From contig NZ_LT607755.1 in NCBI RefSeq assembly GCF_900090275.1, forward strand, positions 744,001-808,000: a DNA stretch of 64,000 bases, written 5' to 3'. The stretch comes from Micromonospora zamorensis (lineage in GTDB: Bacteria > Actinomycetota > Actinomycetes > Mycobacteriales > Micromonosporaceae). This document shows positions 29,423 through 37,943 of this stretch, in pieces (positions within the stretch are counted from its first letter, which is position 1; the number at the start of each line of letters is the position of its first letter). The translations under genes were made by a program, and so were the position numbers. The notes under the pieces are model-generated. The model was given only the letters and a program-made list of their open reading frames with translations. It searched no databases and was not told the DNA's origin.

Positions 29423-30211
29423 GTGGCAGCAGACGAGCGGACTCGATACTTCCGGAGGCTGGACCGGCTTCGCCGCTCCGCCCGGCGGTGGAGCGTGCTG
29501 GCCGGTGGGCTCGGCGGCGCGGCGGCGGTGCTGACCCCGTACGCCGGCCTTGGTCTGCCCGACGCGGCCTGGGCCGGCGCCGCGGGCAGCGCGGTGGCGC
29601 TCGCCGCCTGGCGGTGGATCGACGCGCGCGCCCTGGCCGCCCAGCCGGCGCCCCCCGCGCTCGATCCGGCCGAGGCTGCGGCCCGGTCGCGGGCCCGGTT
29701 GATCGCCGCCGTCGAGCGGCTGCCGGTCGGCCCGGGCGTGCTGGCCGAGGTTCGCCGGGTCCGCTCCCGGATCGCCCTGCGCGGCACCAGCGCGGGCGAG
29801 CAGTGGGCCCGACTGGATCGGGCGGCACTCACCCTGGCCGGGATGGCCCCCCGGCTCACCGGGCTGGCCGGGCCGGCCGTGCAGGAGGCCGCCACCGCCG
29901 ATGCTTCGTTGCGCGACCTGGCCGCACGGGTGGCCAGCGTCGAACGTGCGCTGCGGCTGGCCCCGGCCGACGCCCGGGCGCCGCTGGCCGAGGCGCACGC
30001 CGTGCTGACCGGCCAACTGGAGAGCGGGGTCGCGGCCTACGAGCGGCTGGTGGTCGCTGCCGCCGGCTACCTGGCCGAGGACGCCCGACCGGAGGCCGCC
30101 CACCCGGCCGCCGACCGGCTCACCGAGGCGACCGACCTGCTGCACGGCGTCGCCGGCGCCCTGGCCGAGCTGCGCGCCGTCGGCACGCCGCTGCGCGCGC
30201 CGACCCGCTGA
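29423..30211 (+). CDS. pspM: PspM-like phage-shock membrane protein
   Basis: 262 aa. A basic N-terminus (ERTRYFRRLDRLRRSARRW) precedes two TM segments (~25-70, ending AVALAAWRWIDARAL). The remaining C-terminal ~190 residues form an alpha-helical cytoplasmic domain. Third gene after clgR and pspA, matching Rv2743c (PspM) by position and architecture; PspN is not present. GTG 29423 has a ribosome site (gagggggt). Assigned by context; sequence similarity is inferred only from topology. Confidence 0.7.
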   Translation: MAADERTRYFRRLDRLRRSARRWSVLAGGLGGAAAVLTPYAGLGLPDAAWAGAAGSAVALAAWRWIDARALAAQPAPPALDPAEAAARSRARLIAAVERLPVGPGVLAEVRRVRSRIALRGTSAGEQWARLDRAALTLAGMAPRLTGLAGPAVQEAATADASLRDLAARVASVERALRLAPADARAPLAEAHAVLTGQLESGVAAYERLVVAAAGYLAEDARPEAAHPAADRLTEATDLLHGVAGALAELRAVGTPLRAPTR

Positions 30212-30219
30212 GAGCAGCG

Positions 30220-30238
30220 CCGACGGCCGGCCCGTCGG
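30220..30238. terminator. Hairpin between convergent pspM and the multicopper-fold gene
   Basis: CCGACGG (30220-30226) pairs with CCGTCGG (30232-30238) around a 5-nt loop. Confidence 0.5.
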
Positions 30239-30243
30239 GCCGG

Positions 30244-33200
30244 TCACTGTGGTGTCGTGACCAGCACCAGGCCGGTGTACGGCGAATTGCCCACGACGTT
30301 GAACGACCGGATCCGGTAGTGGTAGGTAACGCCCCGGGCCAGCCCCGTGTTGGTGAAGCCTCGACCGGTCACGGTGAAGGTGGCGACCTCCCGGTCGAAT
30401 GCCGGGTCCAGTGCCCGCTGCACGATGAACCCGGACCCGGGGCCGGTGGGTGTGCTCGCCGCCCAGGCCAGGATCACCGTCGCCGTGTCCGGCCCGGGAG
30501 CGCTGGCCGTTGCGCTCACCCCGCTGGGGGTGCCGGGTGCGGGTGGGCAGCTCACCGTGGCGACTGTCGACCAGGCCGAGGCGGCGCCCAGGTAGGTGGT
30601 CCGAACCCGGTAGTAGTACGTGGTGTCCGGTGCGACAGTGACGTCCAGGTGGTTGTCGCTGACCCCGATCGCCGTGGTGCCCGGGCCGCTGGTGAACGTC
30701 GGGTTGGTCGCCCGCTGCACGTCGATGCCGGTGGCGAACGACCGGTTCGCCCAGCGCAGCGCCACCCGCAGCGGCGCGGCTGGCGGCAGCGCCGCGACCA
30801 GGCCGCTCGGTGCCGCCAGGTGCACCGAGGCGGGCACCCCGTTCGACCAGGACGAGTAGCTGACGGTGTTCTCCGCCCGGATCCGGTAGTGGTACGTCAC
30901 CCCGGGGGTGACTGTCGCGTCCGTGTACCGGGTGGCGGCGGCCGCGACGGTGATCGTGGTGACCTCGCCGCCGAAGGTCGCGTCGGTGGCCCGTTGCAGC
31001 AGGTGGCTGGTGGCAGGTGGTCGCCCGCCGTTGCTGGTCCAGGCCAGGGCGATCGCGGGTAGCGCGGTGGCCGAGCCGGGCGCCGGTGTGGCGGTCAGCC
31101 CGGTCGGTGCCTTCGGCGCCACCCGCAGGACCAGCGGCCGGGTCATCCCGCCGTCGCGGTGGCCGGCGAGGTGGCTGTGCCAGCGGTACTCCCAGCCCAG
31201 GTTGACCAGTTGGTTGGCCACCGTGGCGGGCCGCCCGTCCGCGGGGCTGACCGGCGTCGACCCGGTGCGCGCCCCGGCCGGGAGGCCCGGGTCGAGCAGC
31301 CGGACGCTGTCGCCCAGCTTGAACGGCAGCACCGGGGCGACCGGGCGCAACGCCACCACGACGTCCTCCCGGGGGTTGACCCGGACGACGTCCTTCCAGC
31401 CCAGCTCCGTGCCGTGCGGCGGCCGCAGCGTGCCGTCCCAGCCGGCCCGGTTGACCACCTGCACGTCGCAGCCGCCGAAGTGCAGGGGCTCGGTCTGCCG
31501 GACGTTGCCACTGATCCGCCAGAGCTGGGTGCCATCGGTCGGGGTGCCCACCGGTACGGCGGGATCGGTGGCGAAGAGCACCTCGGTCACCGGATCGGTC
31601 GGGCCCAGCGGCAGCGTCGTCGGGTTGAGCGGCCCGGCCTGCGGGTGCCCGACGCCGAGCCGGCCGGCCCACCGGCCGTGATCCGGCTCGAAGACCTGCT
31701 GGGCGGCCTTGACCGCGATCGGCAGGGTCACCGGGCCGGCACCGCCCGCCGGAGTGAACGTCACAGTGGTGGCGTGCACCGGCACCGCCGTCTCCGACGT
31801 TGTGCGGGTGCCGAACGCCGGGTCGTACGCCGGCTGCGGCACGATCGGCGGGCGTTGGCTGGCCGCGTACGCCACGGGCAGCCTCTCCCGTAGCCGGGCC
31901 AGGTCGTACGGCGGCGCGGGTGTCCCGGTGATCCGGAACTGGAGCAGGGTGCGGGTGTTCGGGCCGTACCCCGGCTCGGTGGGCGGCGGGCCACCCTCGG
32001 CGGTCCGGTCCGCTGCGTCGGTGTGCTGGTCGTAGCGGGGGTCGTAGCCCGGCAGCGGAGCGGGGGCGTCGTTGTACAGGATCAGCGTGCTGCCCGGTGG
32101 CACGGCGGAGAAGTCGACCAGCACGTCGGCCCGCTCACCCGGGGCGAGCAGCAGGGTGTGCCGGTCGACGTTCAGCACTGTCGGGTCGAGTCGGTCGTAC
32201 CGGTAGCCGATCGGCCGGTTCGGCAGCACCACCGGGGCGGGCAGCAGCCCGGCCTCGTTGCCGATCTGGATGAACTCGGGCCCGGCCGTGCGCGGGTCCG
32301 GCACGCCGCCGTCGCGTCCGTCGGTCGGCCACCCGGCCGGTCGGTCCGCGGCCCGCACGGCGGGCACCATCGGCACCTCGCCGGCGTCGGCGTCGGCGAG
32401 CGCGCCGTCGGCCGTCCACATCGCCGCGTCGGAGCAGGCGCGGTAGAGCTGGAGGTTGAGGCTGCGGTCCAGGCAGGCGTTGAGGATCCGGAACCGGTAC
32501 GCGCGCGGCCGAACCTCCAGGTACGGGTAGGCGACGCCGTTGACGAGCGGGGTGTCGCCGTACGCCTCGGGGACCGCCGACGGGTGCGGCAGCCCAGGGC
32601 TCAGCGGCGGTTCGTCCGGCGCGTCCACCGGGTCGTGGTGCGGGTTCGGGGCCCACCCGTCGGTGCGGGTGCCGCCCGGGGTGGGGTTGCGCGACCAGGG
32701 GCCGTAGTCCCACCGGCCGGTGGGGTTGCGTCCGCCGGACCGGTACGGGTTCTGCCGCGGCTGGTACACGTGGGGGTGCCAGAGGCTTCCCCGGGCACCC
32801 CAGCGTTCCCGGTCCCAGGTCGGGTCCTCGGCGGCGAGTTGGGTGTCGTCGGGCACGAACGTCTTGTCCTCGATCACCAGCGGCAGCTGGTCGGCCGGCA
32901 GCACGTCGTCGGCGACGAGTTGGTCCTCGGCCGGGTCGGTGAGCAGGTAGAGCGCGAGCTGACCGCCGTAGACGGTGAGCCGGGCCAGGCCGAGGGTGTT
33001 GTCGTGCAACCACAGCAGCCGGCCGCTCTGCTCGTTTGGGTAGTAGAGGGTGGTGGCCCCGGCACCCGGCGCCGGCATGTCCGGCACGGGCGTCACGCCC
33101 GCCCCGGTCGGGTACGGGGTGATCTCCCCGGCCGGAGTGATCCACTGCCCCGGGTTGCCCGCGCTGGTCCAGCCGGTCTGCGCCCCGGCCAGGTGCAGCA

Positions 33201-33849
33201 CCGCCCGGTTCTGCGGGTACGGGGCCGGCCCGTCCAGCGGGCCGGGACCGGCACCCTCGATCGTGTCGTCCACGGGCAGGAACAACTCGCCGGCCCGGCC
33301 GGTGGGGAGCTGGTTGATGAACTTCACCCGGACCGGTCGACCCCGGCGGGCGAGGATCATCGGGCCGAGGTGCCAGGGCCGTTCGGGGGGTGCCACCGTG
33401 TTGTGGCCCGTCTCGTCGGTGCCCAGGTTGAGCTGCCGGTAGCCGCGCAGCCGGGTGGCCGGCAGGTCCCGGTGCAGCCGCTGCGCGTACTCCTGGAGGC
33501 CGATCTCGTAGTAGTCGCATCCCGGATAGCTGATGGTGTCCGGGGCTGCCACCGGCAGGTGGCTGCCGAGGTCGGTGCGGCTCTGCTGGCCCGGAACGGG
33601 CAGCGGGTCGACGAACTTGCGCAGCCCGGTGCCCGGCACCACCCGCCCCGCGGGGTCACGCGCCGGGCGGGGACTGTGGGCGAAGTTCGGCACGGGACCG
33701 AAGCTGCGCGGCACCACGGCCGGGTCCAGACTTGGTGCCGGCGTGGTCTCCTCGGCGGTACGCGCGGCCGGCACGGACGCCGTCCGGCCGTTGGTCTGGC
33801 GGGTGGTCCGCTCGAAGAAGGTGGAGCGGAGCCTGCGGAACATCGCCAT
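30244..33849 (-). CDS. Degenerate multicopper-oxidase-fold protein with three C-terminal FN3 domains
   Basis: 1201 aa. The region from ~50 to ~910 is a CotA/bilirubin-oxidase-type three-cupredoxin fold (LTVYGGQLALYLLTDPAED near 287, GMTRPLVLRV near 901), followed by three fibronectin type III domains of ~90 aa each (~911-1010, 1011-1100, 1101-1201, each with a TYHYRIR or TYYYRVR strand). All four copper motifs are altered: HLHG is H219-L-A-G, HDH is H282-D-N284, HPxHxH is E787-P-L-H790-F-G792, and HCH is H891-S892-H893. Without the T1 Cys it cannot act as a normal oxidase. The N-terminus (MAMFRRLRSTFFERTTRQ) has no signal peptide. Start ATG 33849 has ribosome site gggagag; GTG/ATG codons further upstream lack support. 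Confidence 0.88.
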   Translation of the reverse strand: MAMFRRLRSTFFERTTRQTNGRTASVPAARTAEETTPAPSLDPAVVPRSFGPVPNFAHSPRPARDPAGRVVPGTGLRKFVDPLPVPGQQSRTDLGSHLPVAAPDTISYPGCDYYEIGLQEYAQRLHRDLPATRLRGYRQLNLGTDETGHNTVAPPERPWHLGPMILARRGRPVRVKFINQLPTGRAGELFLPVDDTIEGAGPGPLDGPAPYPQNRAVLHLAGAQTGWTSAGNPGQWITPAGEITPYPTGAGVTPVPDMPAPGAGATTLYYPNEQSGRLLWLHDNTLGLARLTVYGGQLALYLLTDPAEDQLVADDVLPADQLPLVIEDKTFVPDDTQLAAEDPTWDRERWGARGSLWHPHVYQPRQNPYRSGGRNPTGRWDYGPWSRNPTPGGTRTDGWAPNPHHDPVDAPDEPPLSPGLPHPSAVPEAYGDTPLVNGVAYPYLEVRPRAYRFRILNACLDRSLNLQLYRACSDAAMWTADGALADADAGEVPMVPAVRAADRPAGWPTDGRDGGVPDPRTAGPEFIQIGNEAGLLPAPVVLPNRPIGYRYDRLDPTVLNVDRHTLLLAPGERADVLVDFSAVPPGSTLILYNDAPAPLPGYDPRYDQHTDAADRTAEGGPPPTEPGYGPNTRTLLQFRITGTPAPPYDLARLRERLPVAYAASQRPPIVPQPAYDPAFGTRTTSETAVPVHATTVTFTPAGGAGPVTLPIAVKAAQQVFEPDHGRWAGRLGVGHPQAGPLNPTTLPLGPTDPVTEVLFATDPAVPVGTPTDGTQLWRISGNVRQTEPLHFGGCDVQVVNRAGWDGTLRPPHGTELGWKDVVRVNPREDVVVALRPVAPVLPFKLGDSVRLLDPGLPAGARTGSTPVSPADGRPATVANQLVNLGWEYRWHSHLAGHRDGGMTRPLVLRVAPKAPTGLTATPAPGSATALPAIALAWTSNGGRPPATSHLLQRATDATFGGEVTTITVAAAATRYTDATVTPGVTYHYRIRAENTVSYSSWSNGVPASVHLAAPSGLVAALPPAAPLRVALRWANRSFATGIDVQRATNPTFTSGPGTTAIGVSDNHLDVTVAPDTTYYYRVRTTYLGAASAWSTVATVSCPPAPGTPSGVSATASAPGPDTATVILAWAASTPTGPGSGFIVQRALDPAFDREVATFTVTGRGFTNTGLARGVTYHYRIRSFNVVGNSPYTGLVLVTTPQ

Positions 33850-34015
33850 GACTCTCCCCGGGGTCGGGGCACGACGTCCGCCACCCCGGCGTGGCGGACC
33901 TCGGCACTCTGCTGACGGTCGGTGAGGGTTCAACCGCAGCATGCGACTTCGGCGGCCGGATAGGAATTACCCAATCGTCCGTTTCTGGCGTGGCGTTGGT
34001 GAATGGCCGGCCTGG

Positions 34016-34849
34016 TCAGCCGGTTTCAGGCCGGTCCGGGTGCTCGGGTTGGCAGACCGGACACCAGTAGGTGACCCGTTCGCCCAGCTCCTCCTTGCGG
34101 ATCGCGGTGCCGCAGCGGCGGCACGGCTGGGCGCGGCGGCCGTACACGTAGCTGGTCTGCCCCCGGTGCAGGGAGCCGGTGCTGCTCTGCGTCCACCGTC
34201 CCCGGTTGGCCGCGAGCAACCGTTGCGCGAGGGCCACCATGCCTGGCAGGTCCGGCACCGCGCCGACCGGCGTCCACGGCGACACACCCCGCAGGAACAG
34301 CACCTCGCACTTGTAGAGATTGCCCACTCCGGCCAGGTTGCGCTGGTCGAGCAGCGCCTCACCGATGGTCTGCTCCGGGTGGTCCGCGAGCCGGCGGACC
34401 GCCTCGGCGGGGTCCCAGTCCGGCCCGAGCAGATCGGGGCCGAGGTGGCCGACCAGTCGGTCCTCCTCGGCGGTCGGCAGCACTGTCATCTCGTGCAGGT
34501 GGTAGCCGACCGCGACAGCGCCGGGGCTGTGCAGCACCACCCGGATCAGGTGCGCGGGCCGTCCGCCCCACCGTTCCCCCGGGGCGTACGCCCGCCAGGC
34601 GCCGTCCATCCGCAGGTGCGAGTGCAGGGTCCAGAGGGCGTCGGGCGTGGGTTGCCCTGCGGGACTGTCGGGGGCGCTGAGGCGCAGCAGCAGGTGCTTG
34701 CCCCGGCTGGCCGACTCGCGCACGGTCCAGCCGCTGAGATCGGTGGTCGCCAGTTGCGGCACCCGGAAGTCACTTTTGGTGATCCGCGCGCCGGCCAACG
34801 CGCGGTGCAGCACGCGCGCGGTGTTCCAGACGGTGTCGCCTTCGGGCAC
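34016..34849 (-). CDS. nei: Fpg/Nei-family DNA glycosylase (Nei2-like)
   Basis: 277 aa. The catalytic N-terminus PEGDTVW (Pro-Glu start of the Nei branch, which excises oxidised pyrimidines), a helix-two-turn-helix (LLDQRNLAGVGNLYKCE, ~170) and the C-terminal zinc finger CRRCGTAIRKEELGE with WCPVC are all visible. GTG 34849 gives Pro2 after Met removal, with ribosome site gggagg. Genes of this type are common in two to three copies in actinobacteria. Confidence 0.93.
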   Translation of the reverse strand: MPEGDTVWNTARVLHRALAGARITKSDFRVPQLATTDLSGWTVRESASRGKHLLLRLSAPDSPAGQPTPDALWTLHSHLRMDGAWRAYAPGERWGGRPAHLIRVVLHSPGAVAVGYHLHEMTVLPTAEEDRLVGHLGPDLLGPDWDPAEAVRRLADHPEQTIGEALLDQRNLAGVGNLYKCEVLFLRGVSPWTPVGAVPDLPGMVALAQRLLAANRGRWTQSSTGSLHRGQTSYVYGRRAQPCRRCGTAIRKEELGERVTYWCPVCQPEHPDRPETG

Positions 34850-34958
34850 CCTGCCATCCTCCCTCTTTTGAGCAATATTCGCATGTGTCGCTATTTGTAC
34901 ACAGCTTCCTCATGATCTCCCGACATGCGAAGGTCAGGGGGTTCTGAGGAGAATGCCC

Positions 34959-36224
34959 ATGACGCGACCTCGTTGTCGTATTCCATCCGTCGCCCTCGTC
35001 GCCACTCTCTCCCTGTTGCTCGCCGCCGCGTTCCTGCCCGCCACCAGCGCAGACCGGGCCACACCCGTCGCCGGCAGTCCGATCATCCTCACCGCCGGGG
35101 CGCCCGGTGGCGAACGGTGGGACGTCGATGTCTCGGTCGTCGACCGCGACGACGTCAACGTCCGCCGCACCTCTGCCGGGCTGCGACTGCGGGAGGCCCG
35201 GGCCACCAGCCACCGCGCCCGAAGCCCACACAGCGCAGTCGCCGAAGGCATGCTGCTGACCACGCCCCGCACCCTGGCCCGACCGGCCACCCGGGTCCGC
35301 GCCGAGATCAGCGCCTCGGTCCCCGGCGGGGCGACAGTGGAGGCGCAGGTCCGCGGCTGGCGGACCGCCGGCTGGACGGAGTGGCAGGCCGCCACCGGCG
35401 GTGCGATCTTCGACCGGCCGGTCACCCGGGTGCAGACCCGGGTGGTGCTGACCGCGCCCAACGGCGGGGCCACCGCGACCGTGAGCGGCGTGCGGCTCAC
35501 CGCCGACGCGACCGCCGCCGTCTCCGCCGCCACGCCCGGCCGCACCTACCGGGTGTACGCCACCCGCATCGGGTTGGTCGGCGAGGTGACCGCCAACGGC
35601 CGTACCGTGCAACCCCGGGACCACTTCGTGGCACTCCCGTCGCGGCGCGGTCTCTCCCCACTCAACACCGGCGACTACACAGTGCGGGTCTGCACGACCA
35701 GCGGCGCCCGCTGCGAGTACGCCCCGGTCTGGGACGTCGGTCCGTGGAACACCCGCGACGACTACTGGAACCCCTCGTCGGTGCGGGAGAACTGGAAGAA
35801 CCTGCCGCAGGGCCGGCCCGAGGCGCAGGCCGCGTACCAGTCCGGCTACAACGGCGGGCGGGACCAGTTCGGGCGTACGGTGCTCAACCCGGCCGGCATC
35901 GACCTGGCCGACGGCACCTTCTGGGACGGCCTGCGGTTGACCACGAACGCCTGGGTGGACGTCGCCTACCTGTGGACCGGCGGCGGGCCGCGTGGCGTGG
36001 TCGGTGACGGCCCGCTCAACATCCGCTCCGGGGCCAGCACGTCGTACGCGACCCGTGGTCTCGCCGCCCGGCTGGCCCACGTGCCGATCCAGTGCTACGT
36101 CACCGGTCAGTCGGTGGCCGGCCCGTACCGCACCACCACCCGCTGGAACCGCCTGACCACCGGCCAGTACGTCAGCCACGCCTACATTTCGAGCGTGTAC
36201 GGCGGCAGCGTGCCGGTCTGCTGA
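34959..36224 (+). CDS. Secreted protein with C-terminal SH3-like domain
   Basis: 421 aa. A Sec signal peptide (residues ~1-28, ALVATLSLLLAAAFLPATS) leads to a ~220-residue module without recognised family. The C-terminal ~70 residues (GPLNIRSGASTSYATRGLA and RTTTRWNRLTTGQYVSHAY) have the bacterial SH3-type repeat pattern, commonly cell-wall binding. Two Cys pairs are visible in the mature protein (VCTTSGARCEY and the C-terminal IQCYV/VPVC). ATG 34959 is preferred because aggag lies 7 nt upstream; ATG 34953 would leave only one base. No enzyme domain identified. Confidence 0.72.
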   Translation: MTRPRCRIPSVALVATLSLLLAAAFLPATSADRATPVAGSPIILTAGAPGGERWDVDVSVVDRDDVNVRRTSAGLRLREARATSHRARSPHSAVAEGMLLTTPRTLARPATRVRAEISASVPGGATVEAQVRGWRTAGWTEWQAATGGAIFDRPVTRVQTRVVLTAPNGGATATVSGVRLTADATAAVSAATPGRTYRVYATRIGLVGEVTANGRTVQPRDHFVALPSRRGLSPLNTGDYTVRVCTTSGARCEYAPVWDVGPWNTRDDYWNPSSVRENWKNLPQGRPEAQAAYQSGYNGGRDQFGRTVLNPAGIDLADGTFWDGLRLTTNAWVDVAYLWTGGGPRGVVGDGPLNIRSGASTSYATRGLAARLAHVPIQCYVTGQSVAGPYRTTTRWNRLTTGQYVSHAYISSVYGGSVPVC

Positions 36225-36229
36225 CCCGT

Positions 36230-36275
36230 GCCCGCCCCGTCGAGTGCTGCGTCAGGGGCGCTCGTCGGGGCGGGC
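36230..36275. terminator. Hairpin between the secreted protein and the CPCC gene
   Basis: GCCCGCCCCG (36230-36239) and CGGGGCGGGC (36266-36275) are a perfect 10-bp inverted repeat with a 26-nt loop. It lies over the 3' end of the minus-strand CPCC gene and may stop transcription from the plus strand. Confidence 0.5.
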
Positions 36276-36494
36276 CTGGCGCACCATGTCCTGGTAGCGC
36301 GGGTGGCTGGCACCGTAGACGGCGTAGTTGAGTCGAGCGTGCGAGAGGCTCAGGTCGCCGTTGGGGCCACCCCGGACGGCGTCGGCGTCCGCGTCGGTCT
36401 GGCCGTCGTCGGTCCAGAAGCAGACCGGGCAGGTCCCCCCGCCGGTCCGGGATGCACAGCAGGGACAACCCACGGGAACCACTTGTTCACCCAC
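36252..36494 (-). CDS. CPCC-family cysteine-rich protein
   Basis: 80 aa. GCPCCASRTGGGTCPVCFW with DDGQTDADADAVRGGPNG and the end ARLNYAVYGASHPRYQDMVRQARPDE match the CPCC domain (a small possible zinc protein of unknown function). The likely start is GTG 36494; there is no Shine-Dalgarno, so translation may be coupled to the overlapping GNAT gene. About 145 bp of it lies inside the 3' part of that GNAT frame. Confidence 0.72.
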   Translation of the reverse strand: MGEQVVPVGCPCCASRTGGGTCPVCFWTDDGQTDADADAVRGGPNGDLSLSHARLNYAVYGASHPRYQDMVRQARPDERP

Positions 36495-37075
36495 CGGGGC
36501 AGCATTCCACAGTCGAACATCGGCCCGATACCCGCAGGAGGTCCCTCGGGAGACACCCCGGGGAGCCCCACCGTGGGCTGACGCCCGGCGCCGGGCCGCC
36601 ACTCCAGGATGAGTTCGTCGTGCAGGGGTATCCCGTCGTCGCCCACCAACGGGATCTCCGGCTTGAGCAGGCGGGCCCGATCGACCGCGCCCCGGTCCAC
36701 GCCGACCAGCCGCATGCCGCGCCGCTGGTAGAACCGCAGCGCCCGCAGGTTGTCGTTCGAGGTGATCAACCAAACGCGGGTCAGGCCCATCGCCACGACG
36801 GTGGCCGTCGCCGCCGTGAGCAGCGCCGTGCCGCTCCCGGCGGCGGGCACGGCCGCGACCAGGCTGACGACCTCCAGGCCGTCCTCGTCCGCGTGGTAGG
36901 TCAACGCGCCGGCCACCGCCCCGGCGTCGTCGACCGCCACCAGGGTCGGCAGGGTACGCAGGTCGTGGCGGGTGTCGTGTGCGACCACGTACGGGCCGCC
37001 CCACTCGCGCTCGTGCAGCGCGTCGACCGCCGTCCGCTCGTCGGGTCGGATCGCCCGTACCTCGAACCCACCCAC
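36350..37075 (-). CDS. GNAT-family N-acetyltransferase with C-terminal readthrough
   Basis: 241 aa. Residues ~1-175 are an acetyltransferase domain (FEVRAIRPDERTAVDALHE, then AVPAAGSGTALLTAATA as CoA loop, and SNDNLRALRFYQRRGM). The last ~70 residues have no GNAT character and run in the alternative frame of the CPCC gene (FDCGMLPRWVNKWFPW). A frameshift or stop-codon loss near 36540 is plausible. Start GTG 37075. Substrate unknown. Confidence 0.75.
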   Translation of the reverse strand: MGGFEVRAIRPDERTAVDALHEREWGGPYVVAHDTRHDLRTLPTLVAVDDAGAVAGALTYHADEDGLEVVSLVAAVPAAGSGTALLTAATATVVAMGLTRVWLITSNDNLRALRFYQRRGMRLVGVDRGAVDRARLLKPEIPLVGDDGIPLHDELILEWRPGAGRQPTVGLPGVSPEGPPAGIGPMFDCGMLPRWVNKWFPWVVPAVHPGPAGGPARSASGPTTARPTRTPTPSGVAPTAT

Positions 37076-37222
37076 GCCCCGGCCTCCGCTCGTCGCCGTC
37101 GCCGCCCTGCCGGCCGGGATCGTACCCGCGTCGAGTGGTCCAGCGGTGGGTGGCGGATACGGGACAGCGCAGTGACCGACCGGCCCCTCCCGTCGCCGGA
37201 AGCCGTTGGGCAGACTGCCCTG

Positions 37223-37789
37223 GTGACAATTCGGAGCCTGCCCGCCGTCGGAGCCCTGCTGGTCGCCGTTGCCCTCACCGCCGGTTGCGGCAGTGACGAC
37301 GACGGCCGGTCGAGCGCAGCCCCATCCGCCTCGTCCGAGGTGACCCCCACCGGCGTTCCGAGCGCGCCGACGTCCCCCACCACGAGCGCGCTGGTCGCCC
37401 CGGTGTCACCTTCCGCCGGGGCGCAGGGTCCGACCCAGCGCCGGCCGGCCAGCCCGCCACCGGTGGTGTTGCCAAAACGGCCGGCCAGTGCGCCCGGTGC
37501 GAAGCAGGTCGTCGACGCCTTCCGGGCCGCTGGCCTGAAGGTGCCGCGCCCGAAGGACCGTTCCGTCGACTGTGGCCCGGACGGCCTCGGGCTGGGCTGC
37601 TCCGAGTTGATCGCCACCGACGCGGTCACGGTCTACGTGTTCCCGGACGAGACGAGTGCCAGTGACATCGCGGAAACCTGGGGCGGCCAGTCGTACCAGC
37701 GTGGCGCGGTGGTGCTGAACTATCTGGAGGCGAAGACCCCGGCCGCCGACCGCCCACGCTACGAGAAGGTGCTCGACGGCCTGCGCTGA
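37223..37789 (+). CDS. Putative lipoprotein
   Basis: 188 aa with a lipobox: VALTAGCGSD, Cys about residue 22, so predicted to be exported and lipidated. A Ser/Pro/Thr-rich linker follows, then a ~90-aa folded domain with four Cys-like positions (DCGPDGLGLGCSELI). No family recognised. GTG 37223 is chosen so the signal starts immediately; longer in-frame starts are possible. Confidence 0.75.
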   Translation: MTIRSLPAVGALLVAVALTAGCGSDDDGRSSAAPSASSEVTPTGVPSAPTSPTTSALVAPVSPSAGAQGPTQRRPASPPPVVLPKRPASAPGAKQVVDAFRAAGLKVPRPKDRSVDCGPDGLGLGCSELIATDAVTVYVFPDETSASDIAETWGGQSYQRGAVVLNYLEAKTPAADRPRYEKVLDGLR

Positions 37790-37837
37790 GCACCGGGCCT
37801 GGCGTCGGCGGGGCCGGGGCATGTCGCTCTTCTCAGT

Positions 37838-37877
37838 GTGATGCCTGTGAGTCATCTTGATGACTCACAGGCATCAC
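37838..37877. repeat. Near-perfect 40-bp palindrome between convergent genes
   Basis: GTGATGCCTGTGAGTCATC (37838-37856) and its exact complement GATGACTCACAGGCATCAC (37859-37877), separated by tt. It lies between the lipoprotein and lhr stops, so it may be a bidirectional terminator or a palindromic repeat. Confidence 0.8.
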
Positions 37878-37943
37878 GGTCTGTGTGGCATCGCCCGACA
37901 AGCGCCGAGCGGGCGGTCGGGCGCGGCCGGCCGGGCTGGCGGG

